DNA of 64,000 bases from an uncultured Alphaproteobacteria bacterium (GTDB taxonomy: Bacteria; Pseudomonadota; Alphaproteobacteria; HIMB59; GCA-002718135): positions 120,557-184,556 of the forward strand of contig CACFXU010000002.1 of the NCBI GenBank assembly GCA_902570155.1, in the 5' to 3' direction. The first letter of the stretch is position 1. Each line of letters begins with the position of its first letter. The notes below the pieces were generated by a model. That model saw only the letters and a list, made by a program, of their open reading frames with translations, did no database searches and was not told the origin of the DNA. The position numbers were made by a program, and so were the translations under genes. Below are positions 7,643 to 16,177 of this stretch, piece by piece.

Positions 7643-10388
7643 AGAGAAAACAAAATTTTATTTAAACGAAAAGTTAGTTGAAGCAAATGCTGATGAAACT
7701 ATTTGGCAAGTTGCAAATAGACTTGGAACAGAAATCCCACATTTATGTTATTCCGATAAACCTGGCTATAGAGCAGATGGAAATTGTAGAGCATGTATGG
7801 TTGAAATTGAAGGAGAACGTGTGTTGGCAGCATCTTGTATTAGAAAGCCAACTGATAGTATGAAAGTAAAAACTTCTTCAAAAAAGGCTAAAAAATCAAG
7901 AGAGTTAGTTTTTGAATTACTTTTAGCAGACCAGCCAAAAAAAGAAATTGCTCATGATAATAATTCTGACTTTTGGAAATGGATAGACAAAGTTGAAGTT
8001 AAAGAAAGTAGATTTCCAAAAAAAACTTCATGTCAGGCAGACATTTCTCATCCAAGCATGGCTGTAAATCTAGATGCATGCATCCAATGTAATCTTTGTG
8101 TAAGAGCATGTAGAGAAGTCCAGGTAAATGATGTCATCGGAATGGCATATCGAGGAGAAAATTCTAAAATTGTATTCGATTTTGATGATCCAATGGGTGA
8201 TAGCACATGTGTGGCATGTGGTGAATGTGTACAGGCTTGTCCTACTGGAGCATTAATGCCAGCATCCATTGTAGATAAAGATGGTGTTGGTCATAGTAAG
8301 GTAGATAAAAAAATTGATAGCGTTTGTCCTTATTGTGGTGTTGGTTGTCAGATAGAATACAATGTAAAAGATAACAAAATTAAATACGTTAATGGTGTTG
8401 ATGGTCCCGCAAATAAGAATAGATTATGTGTAAAGGGAAGATTTGGTTTTGATTATGTAAATAATCCAGAAAGACTTACAACGCCGTTAATTAGAATTAA
8501 AGACAAAGCAAAAGACTTACATCCAAGCATTAATTTTTCAAATATTCACGAATATTTTAGAGAAGCATCTTGGGATGAAGCTTTAGATTATGCAGCACAA
8601 GGATTTTTAAAACTTAAAAAACAAAGAAATAGTAAAAGTAATCTTGCGGGATTTGGATCAGCTAAATGTTCAAATGAAGAAGCATATTTATTTCAAAAAT
8701 TAATACGAACTGGTTTTAATACTAATAATGTTGATCATTGCACAAGGCTTTGTCATGCGTCATCTGTAGCTGCTTTATTAGAAACTATTGGTTCTGGAGC
8801 TGTTACTGCTCCGTTCTATGAAGTTGAACATTCTGATGTGATAATAGTCATTGGTGCTAATCCGACTGAAAACCATCCAGTAGCAGCAACTTTTTTTAAA
8901 AATGCTGCAAAAAAAGGTTCAAAATTAATTGTTATGGATCCTAGAGGTCATTCTTTAAAAAAACATGCAACTCATATGTTACAATTTAAACCAGGATCTG
9001 ATGTTGCTCTCTTAAATTCAATTATGAATGTTATTGTTGAAGAAAATTTATTTAATTCTCAATACATTAAAAAACAAACTGAGGGATTTGATAAATTAAG
9101 AAAACATTTAATGAATTACTCACCTGATATAATGGAAAACGAAACAGGTATTGATCCAGAATTAATAAGAGAAGTAGCGCGCTTATATTCCAATACAAAT
9201 AAAGGAATTATTTTCTGGGGAATGGGCATTTCTCAACATACACATGGTACTGACAATGCTAGGTGTTTAATATCACTAGCTTTAATGACAGGAAATGTCG
9301 GAAAAAGAGGATCTGGCTTACATCCTTTAAGAGGACAAAATAATGTCCAGGGAGCGTCGGATGCTGGTCTTATACCAATGATGTACCCTGATTATCAATT
9401 AGTTGATAAAGATAATAATAAAGATTTTTTTGAAAAACTCTGGAGCACTTCTTTAGATGATAAAAAAGGTCTAACTGTTGTTGAAATTATGGATGCTATT
9501 CATGAGAACACAATTAAAGGTATGTATATACTTGGTGAAAATCCAGCAATGTCTGATCCTGATCTTAATCATGCAAGAGAAGCTCTACAAATGTTAGAGC
9601 ATTTAGTAGTTCAAGATATTTTTTTAACTGAAACAGCAACATATGCTGATGTTATTTTTCCAGCTTCAGCATGGCCTGAAAAAAATGGAACAGTTACTAA
9701 CACTAATAGACAAGTACAAATGGGAAGAAAAGCTTTAGACTCACCAGGTCAAGCAAAAGAAGATTGGTGGATAACTAACGAACTTGGAAAAAGAATGGGT
9801 TTAAATTGGAAATATAAACATCCTAAAGAAATTTATGAAGAAATGTCACTAACAATGCCTTCATTAAACAATATATCTTGGGAAAGATTAGAAAATGAAA
9901 ACTCTGTAACCTATCCAAGTAAATCTCCAACTACACCAGGAGATGAAATAGTTTTTGGTGATAAATTTCCAAATGAAAATGGTAAAGGTAAGTTTGTTCC
10001 AGCTAGTGTTACTGCACCAGATGAAGTACCTGATAAAGAATTTGCGATGATACTAACGACAGGAAGGCAATTAGAGCATTGGCATACTGGAGCTATGACT
10101 AGAAAAGCATCAAATTTAGATGCCATTGAACCGGAACCTTCAGTTTCAATATCACCTAAAGATATAATTAAAAATAATATGAAAGCTGGTGATAAAATAA
10201 AAGTCACAACTAGAAGAGGCTCAATAGATATTAGAGTAAGGCAAGACAGGGCGATTCCTGATGGAGTTATATTTATTCCATTTTGTTATAATGAGTCTGC
10301 CGCTAATCTTTTAACTAATCCAGCTTTAGATCCATATGGAAAAATTCCTGAATTTAAATATTGTGCAGCAAAAATTGAGAAGTTATAA
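7635..10388 (+). CDS. fdsA: NAD-dependent formate dehydrogenase alpha (molybdenum) subunit
   Basis: Catalytic subunit of 917 residues that oxidises formate to CO2 at a bis-MGD centre. The order of domains is: N-terminal [2Fe-2S] with Cys38, Cys51, Cys54 and Cys68; two ferredoxin-like [4Fe-4S] clusters (CIQCNLCVRAC from Cys149, then CVACGECVQAC near 193-203); CPYCGVGC at 231-238 for the proximal [4Fe-4S]; then the molybdopterin domains. VDHCTRLCHASS carries the molybdenum ligand Cys373 followed by the catalytic His374, as in FdsA/FdhF; it is cysteine, not selenocysteine. No fdsC or fdsD gene follows. Formate probably comes from one-carbon units released by reactions such as sarcosine oxidation. 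Confidence 0.94.
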   Translation: MTKEKTKFYLNEKLVEANADETIWQVANRLGTEIPHLCYSDKPGYRADGNCRACMVEIEGERVLAASCIRKPTDSMKVKTSSKKAKKSRELVFELLLADQPKKEIAHDNNSDFWKWIDKVEVKESRFPKKTSCQADISHPSMAVNLDACIQCNLCVRACREVQVNDVIGMAYRGENSKIVFDFDDPMGDSTCVACGECVQACPTGALMPASIVDKDGVGHSKVDKKIDSVCPYCGVGCQIEYNVKDNKIKYVNGVDGPANKNRLCVKGRFGFDYVNNPERLTTPLIRIKDKAKDLHPSINFSNIHEYFREASWDEALDYAAQGFLKLKKQRNSKSNLAGFGSAKCSNEEAYLFQKLIRTGFNTNNVDHCTRLCHASSVAALLETIGSGAVTAPFYEVEHSDVIIVIGANPTENHPVAATFFKNAAKKGSKLIVMDPRGHSLKKHATHMLQFKPGSDVALLNSIMNVIVEENLFNSQYIKKQTEGFDKLRKHLMNYSPDIMENETGIDPELIREVARLYSNTNKGIIFWGMGISQHTHGTDNARCLISLALMTGNVGKRGSGLHPLRGQNNVQGASDAGLIPMMYPDYQLVDKDNNKDFFEKLWSTSLDDKKGLTVVEIMDAIHENTIKGMYILGENPAMSDPDLNHAREALQMLEHLVVQDIFLTETATYADVIFPASAWPEKNGTVTNTNRQVQMGRKALDSPGQAKEDWWITNELGKRMGLNWKYKHPKEIYEEMSLTMPSLNNISWERLENENSVTYPSKSPTTPGDEIVFGDKFPNENGKGKFVPASVTAPDEVPDKEFAMILTTGRQLEHWHTGAMTRKASNLDAIEPEPSVSISPKDIIKNNMKAGDKIKVTTRRGSIDIRVRQDRAIPDGVIFIPFCYNESAANLLTNPALDPYGKIPEFKYCAAKIEKL

Positions 10389-10395
10389 ATATTTT

Positions 10396-10518
10396 ATGAT
10401 TAAAAAAACATTAATAATTTTATTTCTTGTATTTAGTCCAATCACAGCATGCTCTTCATTAAGTGAATTAAACGAAAGAGTAAAGGGTGATGGAGTTCCA
10501 TATATTCCTGGAATTTAG
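10396..10518 (+). CDS. Tiny predicted lipoprotein, 40 residues
   Basis: Starts 7 bases after the fdsA stop. The ATG at 10396 is preferred because it places a classic signal peptide at the N-terminus: two lysines, a hydrophobic stretch, and a lipobox ITAC with Cys19. Cleavage would leave a lipid-anchored peptide of only 22 residues (CSSLSELNERVKGDGVPYIPGI has the lipidated Cys first). An upstream in-frame ATG at 10336 lies inside fdsA and lacks such logic. I do not recognise the family. It occupies the place where fdsD is found in other fds operons but does not resemble FdsD, and it would sit in a different compartment. Confidence 0.6.
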   Translation: MIKKTLIILFLVFSPITACSSLSELNERVKGDGVPYIPGI

Positions 10519-10568
10519 TTTATAAAATTCTTGTCGAATTTATAATTTAATATAAATGCAAAATTAAT

Positions 10569-10644
<76 letters not shown>

Positions 10645-10656
10645 CCTTAATAACAT

Positions 10657-11421
10657 TTACGTTGAGTAAAACTGATATAACGCAATCGATGTTGCATTAG
10701 AAACATTCAAACTATCAATTTCATATTTTAAATTATTTTTTATGTTTATTTGTATTATTTCATCGCATTCTTTTTTTACTAATTCTCTAATACCTTTTCC
10801 TTCAGAGCCAAAAACTAATACTGATTTTTGAGAAAAATTTAATTTTGAATTATTAATTTTTGAACTGTCAAAGCCATAAATCCAATAATTATTTTTTTTC
10901 AGAAAAGAAATAGCTCTTCTTATATTTGTCACTCTAATATAATTTACAATCTCAGCAGCACCAGAAGCTGATTTATAAAGTGATGAAGTCAACTCTGGTG
11001 AATTATCTTTGCCAACTATAATTCCTGCACAGTCAAATAATGCACATGATCTCATTATTGAACCAATATTTTGAGGATCAGTTACTTGATCTAAAATTAA
11101 TATTACTGATTTTGCTTTCTTGCTTTCTACTTTTACAAATTCTTCTAAACCTGGCCTTGTAAAATCTTTTGTTTTTAGAACTACTCCTTGTGTTGTGTTC
11201 TCATTTCCAAATATTCTTGTAAATTCATTTTGAGGAAGAATGGTAATTTTTTGTATTTTAGATTCATATTTTTTGGTAAAATTGGTCTGATTTTTACTAA
11301 TAATTAGTTCAATATGCTCTCTTTTATCATTTTGTAGGGCTGCTTTAACAGAATGTTGACCAAAAATTGTATGAATTCCTTGATTTTTATTAGATTTATT
11401 ATTTCTAAACTTAGTCATCAT
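10657..11421 (-). CDS. rlmB: 23S rRNA (guanosine-2'-O-)-methyltransferase RlmB / TrmH family
   Basis: SPOUT-class methyltransferase of 254 residues that uses S-adenosylmethionine to methylate a ribose in 23S rRNA (Gm2251 in E. coli). An N-terminal substrate-binding domain starts with IFGQHSVKAAL. The C-terminal SPOUT motifs are LDQVTDPQNIGSIMRS, VFGSEGKGIREL and NVSNATSIALYQF, the last forming the knot that binds the cofactor. The gene is convergent with tRNA-Thr and divergent from tRNA-Tyr and the tuf operon. The motifs place it in the TrmH/RlmB group; assignment to RlmB in particular rests on the N-terminal domain and length. Confidence 0.85.
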   Translation of the reverse strand: MMTKFRNNKSNKNQGIHTIFGQHSVKAALQNDKREHIELIISKNQTNFTKKYESKIQKITILPQNEFTRIFGNENTTQGVVLKTKDFTRPGLEEFVKVESKKAKSVILILDQVTDPQNIGSIMRSCALFDCAGIIVGKDNSPELTSSLYKSASGAAEIVNYIRVTNIRRAISFLKKNNYWIYGFDSSKINNSKLNFSQKSVLVFGSEGKGIRELVKKECDEIIQINIKNNLKYEIDSLNVSNATSIALYQFYST

Positions 11422-11543
11422 TTAATATCACAGATTTGTCTAATTAATACAATCTAGATATGTACAAAATAGCATTTTTTGTCTAAAAGGCCGTTGCTTT
11501 TACGAGTATACGTATTTTGCAAAGGTGAAGCTGCTGTTTTAGA

Positions 11544-11570
11544 TTGACATATATACTAATTTATTAGTAT
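11544..11570 (+). promoter_or_regulatory. Candidate promoter of the tRNA-Tyr/tRNA-Gly/tuf operon
   Basis: A perfect -35 TTGACA (11544-11549) is followed after 15 bases by TAGTAT (11565-11570), 18 bases before tRNA-Tyr. The spacing is shorter than the ideal 17, so the exact -10 is uncertain. Its place in the gap between divergent rlmB and the tRNA-tuf genes makes it a credible start for a highly expressed transcript. Confidence 0.45.
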
Positions 11571-11588
11571 TGGCCAATTTCTTCAAAC

Positions 11589-11674
11589 GGAGGGGTGGTC
11601 GAGTGGTTAAAGGCAGCGGACTGTAAATCCGCCCGCGTGAGCGTACGTAGGTTCGAATCCTACCCCCTCCACCA
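11589..11674 (+). tRNA. tRNA-Tyr (anticodon GUA)
   Basis: An 86-base type II tRNA with a long variable arm and encoded CCA. Acceptor arms GGAGGGG and CCCCTCC pair; the anticodon loop CTGTAAA gives GUA. It is first in a tRNA-Tyr, tRNA-Gly, tuf, tRNA-Trp, secE series seen in many proteobacteria. Confidence 0.96.
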
Positions 11675-11732
11675 TTATGGAGGTAATGGGATGAAAGCAT
11701 TAAAGTGAGTGTGTGATGCAGTCAGTTTAGTT

Positions 11733-11806
11733 GCGGGTGTAGCTTAGTGGTAAAGCTCCAGCCTTCCAAGCTGGCTACGAGGGTTCGATTCCCTTCACCC
11801 GCTCCA
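11733..11806 (+). tRNA. tRNA-Gly (anticodon UCC)
   Basis: A 74-base cloverleaf with encoded CCA. Acceptor arms GCGGGTG and CACCCGC pair, and the anticodon loop CTTCCAA gives UCC for glycine. It ends 26 bases before the tuf start, so it is probably cut out of the tuf transcript. Confidence 0.96.
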
Positions 11807-11832
11807 TAACAAAATATTATTGGGGTAAAAAA

Positions 11833-13023
11833 ATGGCTAAAGCAAAATTCGAAAGAAATAAACCGCATTGTAACATAGGTACAGTTGGTCACGTTGACCA
11901 TGGTAAAACAACATTAACAGCTGCTATTACAAAAATATTAGCTGAAACAGGTGGAGCAGAATTTACAGATTATGCAAACATCGACAAAGCACCTGAAGAA
12001 AGGGAACGTGGTATTACAATATCTACAGCACACGTTGAATATGAAACTGAAGCAAGACATTATGCTCACGTAGATTGTCCTGGACACGCAGATTATGTTA
12101 AGAACATGATTACTGGTGCAGCTCAAATGGATGGTGGTATCTTAGTTGTTAATGCTGCTGACGGACCAATGCCTCAAACAAGAGAACACATACTTTTAGC
12201 TAGACAGGTAGGTGTACCTGCTCTTGTTGTATACATGAACAAAGTTGATCAAGTAGATGATAAAGAACTAATTGATCTAGTTGAAATGGAAATCAGAGAG
12301 CTTCTTACTTCATATGAATTCCCAGGTGATACTATCCCAATCATTAAGGGTTCAGCTTTAGCAGCGCTTGAAGGTAGAGACGATGAAATTGGTAAAAATT
12401 CAATTATGGAATTAATGAAAGCAGTTGATGAACATATACCACAACCTAGCCGACCCGTTGATCAGCCTTTCTTAATGCCAGTTGAGGATGTATTTTCAAT
12501 TTCTGGTAGAGGTACAGTTGTAACTGGAAGAATTGAACAAGGTCAAGTTAAAGTTGGAGAGGAAATTGAAATCTTAGGAATAAGAGAGCCTCAAAAAACT
12601 ACATGTACTGGAGTAGAAATGTTTAGAAAACTTCTAGACTCTGGTGAGGCTGGAGATAACGTTGGTGTTCTTCTTCGTGGAACTAAAAGAGAAGAAGTTG
12701 AACGTGGTCAAGTATTAGCAAAACCTGGTTCGATTAAACCTCACACAAAATTCAAAGCAGAAGCATATGTCTTAAAAAAAGAAGAGGGCGGAAGACATAC
12801 CCCATTCTTTTCTAACTATAGACCCCAATTCTACTTTAGAACAACTGATGTAACTGGTACTATTAAATTACCAGAAGGTACTGAAATGGTAATGCCTGGT
12901 GATAATATTGCTATGGAAGTTACTCTATTATCTCCAATTGCAATGGATAAAGGGTTAAAATTTGCAATTAGAGAAGGTGGAAGAACAGTTGGCGCTGGAG
13001 TTGTTGCTGAAATTATTGAATAG
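11833..13023 (+). CDS. tuf: Elongation factor Tu
   Basis: EF-Tu (396 residues) delivers aminoacyl-tRNA to the ribosome and hydrolyses GTP. G1 loop GHVDHGKTT, the switch I region [13 protein letters not shown]3 motif DCPGHADY and G4 motif NKVD are all present, followed by the two beta-barrel domains. Length and motifs are normal. It lies between tRNA-Gly and tRNA-Trp, the tufB position of E. coli. No second tuf follows fusA in this window, where tufA usually lies, so this may be the only copy. Confidence 0.98.
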   Translation: MAKAKFERNKPHCNIGTVGHVDHGKTTLTAAITKILAETGGAEFTDYANIDKAPEERERGITISTAHVEYETEARHYAHVDCPGHADYVKNMITGAAQMDGGILVVNAADGPMPQTREHILLARQVGVPALVVYMNKVDQVDDKELIDLVEMEIRELLTSYEFPGDTIPIIKGSALAALEGRDDEIGKNSIMELMKAVDEHIPQPSRPVDQPFLMPVEDVFSISGRGTVVTGRIEQGQVKVGEEIEILGIREPQKTTCTGVEMFRKLLDSGEAGDNVGVLLRGTKREEVERGQVLAKPGSIKPHTKFKAEAYVLKKEEGGRHTPFFSNYRPQFYFRTTDVTGTIKLPEGTEMVMPGDNIAMEVTLLSPIAMDKGLKFAIREGGRTVGAGVVAEIIE

Positions 13024-13060
13024 TTTTAGAGACCGTTCTATCAGTTAGCCAATACTTACT

Positions 13061-13136
13061 AGGAGTGTAGCTCAACTGGTAGAGCACCGGTCTCCAAAAC
13101 CGGGGGCTGCGGGTTCAAGTCCTGCCACTCCTGCCA
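13061..13136 (+). tRNA. tRNA-Trp (anticodon CCA)
   Basis: A 76-base cloverleaf with encoded CCA and discriminator G. Acceptor arms AGGAGTG and CACTCCT pair; the anticodon loop CTCCAAA gives CCA for tryptophan. It sits in the tuf-secE gap, its usual place in proteobacteria. Confidence 0.96.
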
Positions 13137-13150
13137 AGAAAAATAAAATT

Positions 13151-13366
13151 ATGAATATTGAAAAAAAGAAAACATCACCAGCTCTTTTTGTAAGACAAGT
13201 TAGACAAGAATTACAAAAAGTAACTTGGCCTCAAAGAAGAGATACTTTTATATCTTCTGCATTAGTTATATTATTAATAATATTATTTTCATTATTTTTT
13301 CTTTTAACTGATCAAATATGGTCTTTTTCAATAAGAAAAATAATTGAAATAGGTTCAGGTTTTTAA
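13151..13366 (+). CDS. secE: Preprotein translocase subunit SecE
   Basis: Single-span inner-membrane protein of 71 residues. It has the conserved amphipathic segment FVRQVRQELQKVTWPQRRD before one hydrophobic helix (about residues 36-55). SecE clamps the two halves of SecY in the translocon. This is the short one-helix form typical of alphaproteobacteria; E. coli SecE has three helices. Its last base is shared with nusG (TAATG), so the two are coupled. Its partner secY lies in the spc cluster of the same window. Confidence 0.94.
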   Translation: MNIEKKKTSPALFVRQVRQELQKVTWPQRRDTFISSALVILLIILFSLFFLLTDQIWSFSIRKIIEIGSGF

Positions 13367-13899
13367 TGAATAAAGCAAGATGGTACGTTCTTCATGCCTA
13401 CTCTGGTTATGAAAAAAAAGTTGCTGATAGTATTCTGGACCAAGCAACAAAACTTGGCGTCAAAGAACATATTGAAGAAATATCAGTTCCAGTTCAAAAC
13501 ATTGTTGAGGTTAAAAGAGGTGTAAGAGTTAATACAGAAAGGAAAATATTTCCTGGTTATATACTTATTAAAATGATCTTAAATGATGATACTTGGCATA
13601 TTATTAAAACAACTCCAAAGTTAAGTGGCTTTTTAGGTAACAAAGGTAAGCCTGTTCCTATCAGTAATGCTGAAGCAAAAAGAATATCAGAACAAGTTAT
13701 TGACGGTGTAGAAAAATCTAGACCTGCGATAATGTATGATATTGGGGAACAAGTAAAAGTGATTGATGGGCCTTTTGCATCATTTAATGGAGAAATCGAA
13801 CAAATAGATGAAGATAAAGCAAGATTGAGGGTTGCTGTTTCAATTTTTGGAAGATCTACACCTGTTGATTTAGAATATACTCAGGTAGAAAAGGTATAA
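13366..13899 (+). CDS. nusG: Transcription termination/antitermination factor NusG
   Basis: NusG (177 residues) binds RNA polymerase, raises processivity and links it to Rho and the ribosome (through S10). The N-terminal NGN domain starts WYVLHAYSGYEKKVA and includes KIFPGYILIKM. The C-terminal KOW domain has GEQVKVIDGPFASFNGEIEQ. Length is normal. It overlaps secE by one base and is 3 bases upstream of rplK. Confidence 0.97.
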   Translation: MNKARWYVLHAYSGYEKKVADSILDQATKLGVKEHIEEISVPVQNIVEVKRGVRVNTERKIFPGYILIKMILNDDTWHIIKTTPKLSGFLGNKGKPVPISNAEAKRISEQVIDGVEKSRPAIMYDIGEQVKVIDGPFASFNGEIEQIDEDKARLRVAVSIFGRSTPVDLEYTQVEKV

Positions 13900-13902
13900 A
13901 TT

Positions 13903-14331
13903 ATGGCAAAAGAAATTTTAGGGTTAATTAAATTACAAATTCCTGCTGGAGGAGCCAACCCTTCACCTCCTGTTGGTCCAGCACTTGGACAAAGAGGTCT
14001 TAACATAATGGATTTTTGTAAGGCATTTAATGACAAAACAAAAGATTTAGAAAAAGGCGCACCAATTCCAGTCATTATAACTGCATACAAGGATAGAAGT
14101 TTTGATTTCACTACAAAATTACCACCTGTGAGTTACTATCTAAAAAAAGCTGCGAAAATAAAAAAAGGCAACTCAACCCCAGGAAGAACTCTTGTTGGTA
14201 AAGTTTCAATTCAAGATATTGAAAAAATTGCCAAAGAAAAAATGCAAGATTTAAATGCTATTGATCTAAAAGGAGCAATGAACATGGTTAAAGGATCTGC
14301 TGTTTCAATGGGTATGGAGGTAGTGGGGTAA
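13903..14331 (+). CDS. rplK: 50S ribosomal protein L11
   Basis: L11 (142 residues) binds helix 43/44 of 23S rRNA in the GTPase centre. The N-terminal signature [20 protein letters not shown] and the C-terminal RNA-binding domain with the GTARSMG-like end ([12 protein letters not shown]) are both clear. It starts the L11 operon right after nusG and shares a base with rplA. Confidence 0.97.
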   Translation: MAKEILGLIKLQIPAGGANPSPPVGPALGQRGLNIMDFCKAFNDKTKDLEKGAPIPVIITAYKDRSFDFTTKLPPVSYYLKKAAKIKKGNSTPGRTLVGKVSIQDIEKIAKEKMQDLNAIDLKGAMNMVKGSAVSMGMEVVG

Positions 14332-15020
14332 TGAAAATAACAAAAAATAGAAAGCAAATGTTAAATAATTTTGATATTACAAAGGTTTACGAACCACTAG
14401 AAGCAATCAAAATTTTAAAAGAAAAATCTTATGTAAAGTTTAATGAGACTATTGATATTTCTATTAATTTAGGGATTGACAGTAATAAAACAGATCAAAA
14501 TATTAAAGGAGTTGTGAATCTCCCTCATGGATCAGGTAAATCAGTTAAAGTTGCAGTAATTGCAAATGACGATAAACATGGCGATGCTAAAAGTAATGGT
14601 GCTGATTTAGTTGGAAGTGATGATTTGATTGAAACAATTTCTAAATCAAAAATAGAATTTGATATTCTTATTGCAACACCAGATATGATGCCTAAACTAG
14701 GTAAAGTAGCAAAAATACTAGGTCCAAAAGGACTAATGCCGAATCCTAAACTTGGCACTGTAACTAATGAAATTTCTCAATCAGTAAAAGATGCTAAATC
14801 AGGTCAAGTAAAATTCAAAAATGATAAATCTGGCATTGTGCATGCTGGTGTTGGAAAACTAGATTTTAGTGAAGAAAACTTGTTAGAAAATATTAAAACA
14901 TTTTATTCTTCAGTTAGTAAAAGTAAACCCGATGCTGTTAAGGGTTCTTTTATAAAAAAGGTTACCATAGCTTCAACTATGGGAGTTGGATTAAATATTA
15001 ACCAAGCTAGCTTGCGTTAA
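14331..15020 (+). CDS. rplA: 50S ribosomal protein L1
   Basis: L1 (229 residues) forms the L1 stalk that moves deacylated tRNA from the E site. Conserved LGPKGLMPNPKLGTVT and the flanking VNLPHGSGK and HAGVGKLDFSE segments are present. In many bacteria L1 represses its own L11-L1 message; no obvious target mimic was searched here. It is followed by a structured leader before rplJ. Confidence 0.97.
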   Translation: MKITKNRKQMLNNFDITKVYEPLEAIKILKEKSYVKFNETIDISINLGIDSNKTDQNIKGVVNLPHGSGKSVKVAVIANDDKHGDAKSNGADLVGSDDLIETISKSKIEFDILIATPDMMPKLGKVAKILGPKGLMPNPKLGTVTNEISQSVKDAKSGQVKFKNDKSGIVHAGVGKLDFSEENLLENIKTFYSSVSKSKPDAVKGSFIKKVTIASTMGVGLNINQASLR

Positions 15021-15203
15021 TTAATCCAAAGGATGATCTTAGATCATCACCTGTCAAAGACTGCAGGAGCTTTGAGCTTAATATCCTGCATAGACTGAAG
15101 CGAGTCATTGATTTGCTTCTTGACAGGCTTTAAATTAGTTTGGTGGGCAAACTAATTTTAGCTAATATTGGATCTTCTGGATCTAATTAAAACCGAGGTT
15201 GAC
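15021..15203 (+). promoter_or_regulatory. Structured L10 leader between rplA and rplJ
   Basis: The 183-base gap is full of pairing segments. GATGATC/GATCATC form a 7-bp hairpin at 15032-15048. CCTGTCAA (15050-15057) pairs with TTGACAGG (15120-15127), closing a multi-branch structure that contains TGCAGGA/TCCTGCA (15062-15068 with 15084-15090) and GACT/AGTC (15093-15106). A perfect 11-bp stem then joins 15132-15142 to 15148-15158. In bacteria the L10 leader binds L10(L12)4 to control rplJL translation. The long-range closing helix and kinked inner stem fit that role; a homology search was not possible. Confidence 0.7.
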
Positions 15204-15725
15204 GTGAAACGTTCTGAAAAAAAAGATTTTGTAAGTAATCTCAAAGAAGACTTTTCAAATGCTACTTCTGTAATTGTGGCTGAATATTCTGGGCTAACAG
15301 TTAATGAAACAGAGCAACTCAGAAAAGAAATGAGAGATAATGGTGCAAAATTTAAAGTAACTAAGAACAGACTCACAAAACTTGCTATATCTGAAACTCA
15401 ATTTAAAGACATTTCTGAGCTTTTTAAAGGTCCAACAGCAATTGCTTATTCTGATGATGCGGTAGCACCAGCAAAAGTAGCAGTTAGTTTTGAGAAAAAA
15501 TTTGAAAAGTTTAAAATTATCGGTGGAGGTTACAATGGTGAGAAAATTGATAAAGAAAAAATTGATTTTCTTGCAAAATTACCTTCTTTAGATGAGTTAA
15601 GAGGAAAAATTATTGGATTAATATCTGCACCTGCTCAAAAAATAGCTTCAATTACGATTGAGCCTGGAGCACAAATTGCAAGATTAATTAGTTCAAATAG
15701 TAGCAATAAACAAGAGTCGAACTAG
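15204..15725 (+). CDS. rplJ: 50S ribosomal protein L10
   Basis: L10 (173 residues) anchors the L7/L12 stalk on 23S rRNA. GTG at 15204 is chosen because GAGG lies 5 bases upstream (15195-15198), and because alphaproteobacterial L10 starts with a short charged segment resembling the KRSEKKDFV here. A longer in-frame reading from 15168 would run into the leader RNA. The central RNA-binding part (VTKNRLTKLA, FKGPTAIAYS) and the C-terminal helix for L12 dimers are recognisable. Confidence 0.94.
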   Translation: MKRSEKKDFVSNLKEDFSNATSVIVAEYSGLTVNETEQLRKEMRDNGAKFKVTKNRLTKLAISETQFKDISELFKGPTAIAYSDDAVAPAKVAVSFEKKFEKFKIIGGGYNGEKIDKEKIDFLAKLPSLDELRGKIIGLISAPAQKIASITIEPGAQIARLISSNSSNKQESN

Positions 15726-15743
15726 GTAAATAAGGAGAAATAA

Positions 15744-16121
15744 ATGGCTGATTTGAATAAAATTGTTGAAGATCTCTCTTCCCTTACTGTTATGGAAGCA
15801 GCTGAACTAAGTAAGTTGCTTGAAGATAAATGGGGTGTGTCTGCAGCTGCACCAGTAGCAGTAGCAGCAGCACCTGCAGCAGGAGGTGGAGAAGCAGCAG
15901 CTGAGGAAAAAACAGAATTTGATTTAGAATTAACAGAATCTGGATCAAATAAAATTGCTGTTATCAAAGAAGTAAGAACTATTACAGGATTAGGTCTCAA
16001 AGAGGCGAAAGATCTTGTAGAAGGAGCTCCTAAACCTTTGAAACAAGGTGTGAAAAAAGAAGAAGCTGAAGAAATGAAAAAAGCGTTAGAGGCAGCTGGA
16101 GCAAAAGTTACACTTAAATAA
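15744..16121 (+). CDS. rplL: 50S ribosomal protein L7/L12
   Basis: L7/L12 (125 residues) is the mobile stalk protein that recruits translational GTPases. It has an N-terminal dimerisation domain, an Ala/Gly-rich hinge (about residues 34-53) and the C-terminal domain with [23 protein letters not shown]. The hinge is notably more alanine-rich and GC-rich than its surroundings. A strong AAGGAGA ribosome-binding site lies just upstream, as expected for the ribosomal protein present in four or more copies. Confidence 0.97.
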   Translation: MADLNKIVEDLSSLTVMEAAELSKLLEDKWGVSAAAPVAVAAAPAAGGGEAAAEEKTEFDLELTESGSNKIAVIKEVRTITGLGLKEAKDLVEGAPKPLKQGVKKEEAEEMKKALEAAGAKVTLK

Positions 16122-16126
16122 ATCAA

Positions 16127-16153
16127 AATGTAGGTCTTAAAAAGGCCTACATT
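16127..16153 (+). terminator. Perfect hairpin between rplL and rpoB (possible attenuator)
   Basis: AATGTAGGTCTT pairs with AAGGCCTACATT across a 3-base AAA loop, giving a 12-bp stem with one G-U pair. No uridine tract follows directly, so it is not a classic Rho-independent terminator. In E. coli the rplL-rpoB gap holds a partial terminator and an RNase III site that lower rpoBC expression relative to ribosomal proteins; this hairpin is in the matching place. Confidence 0.55.
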
Positions 16154-16177
16154 GCTAATTATTATTAAGGAGATAAA

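Noticed and set aside
15722..16126. Minus-strand reading frame of 134 codons opposite rplL
   Set aside because: It mirrors the Ala/Gly-rich rplL coding sequence; composition is an antisense shadow with no start site.
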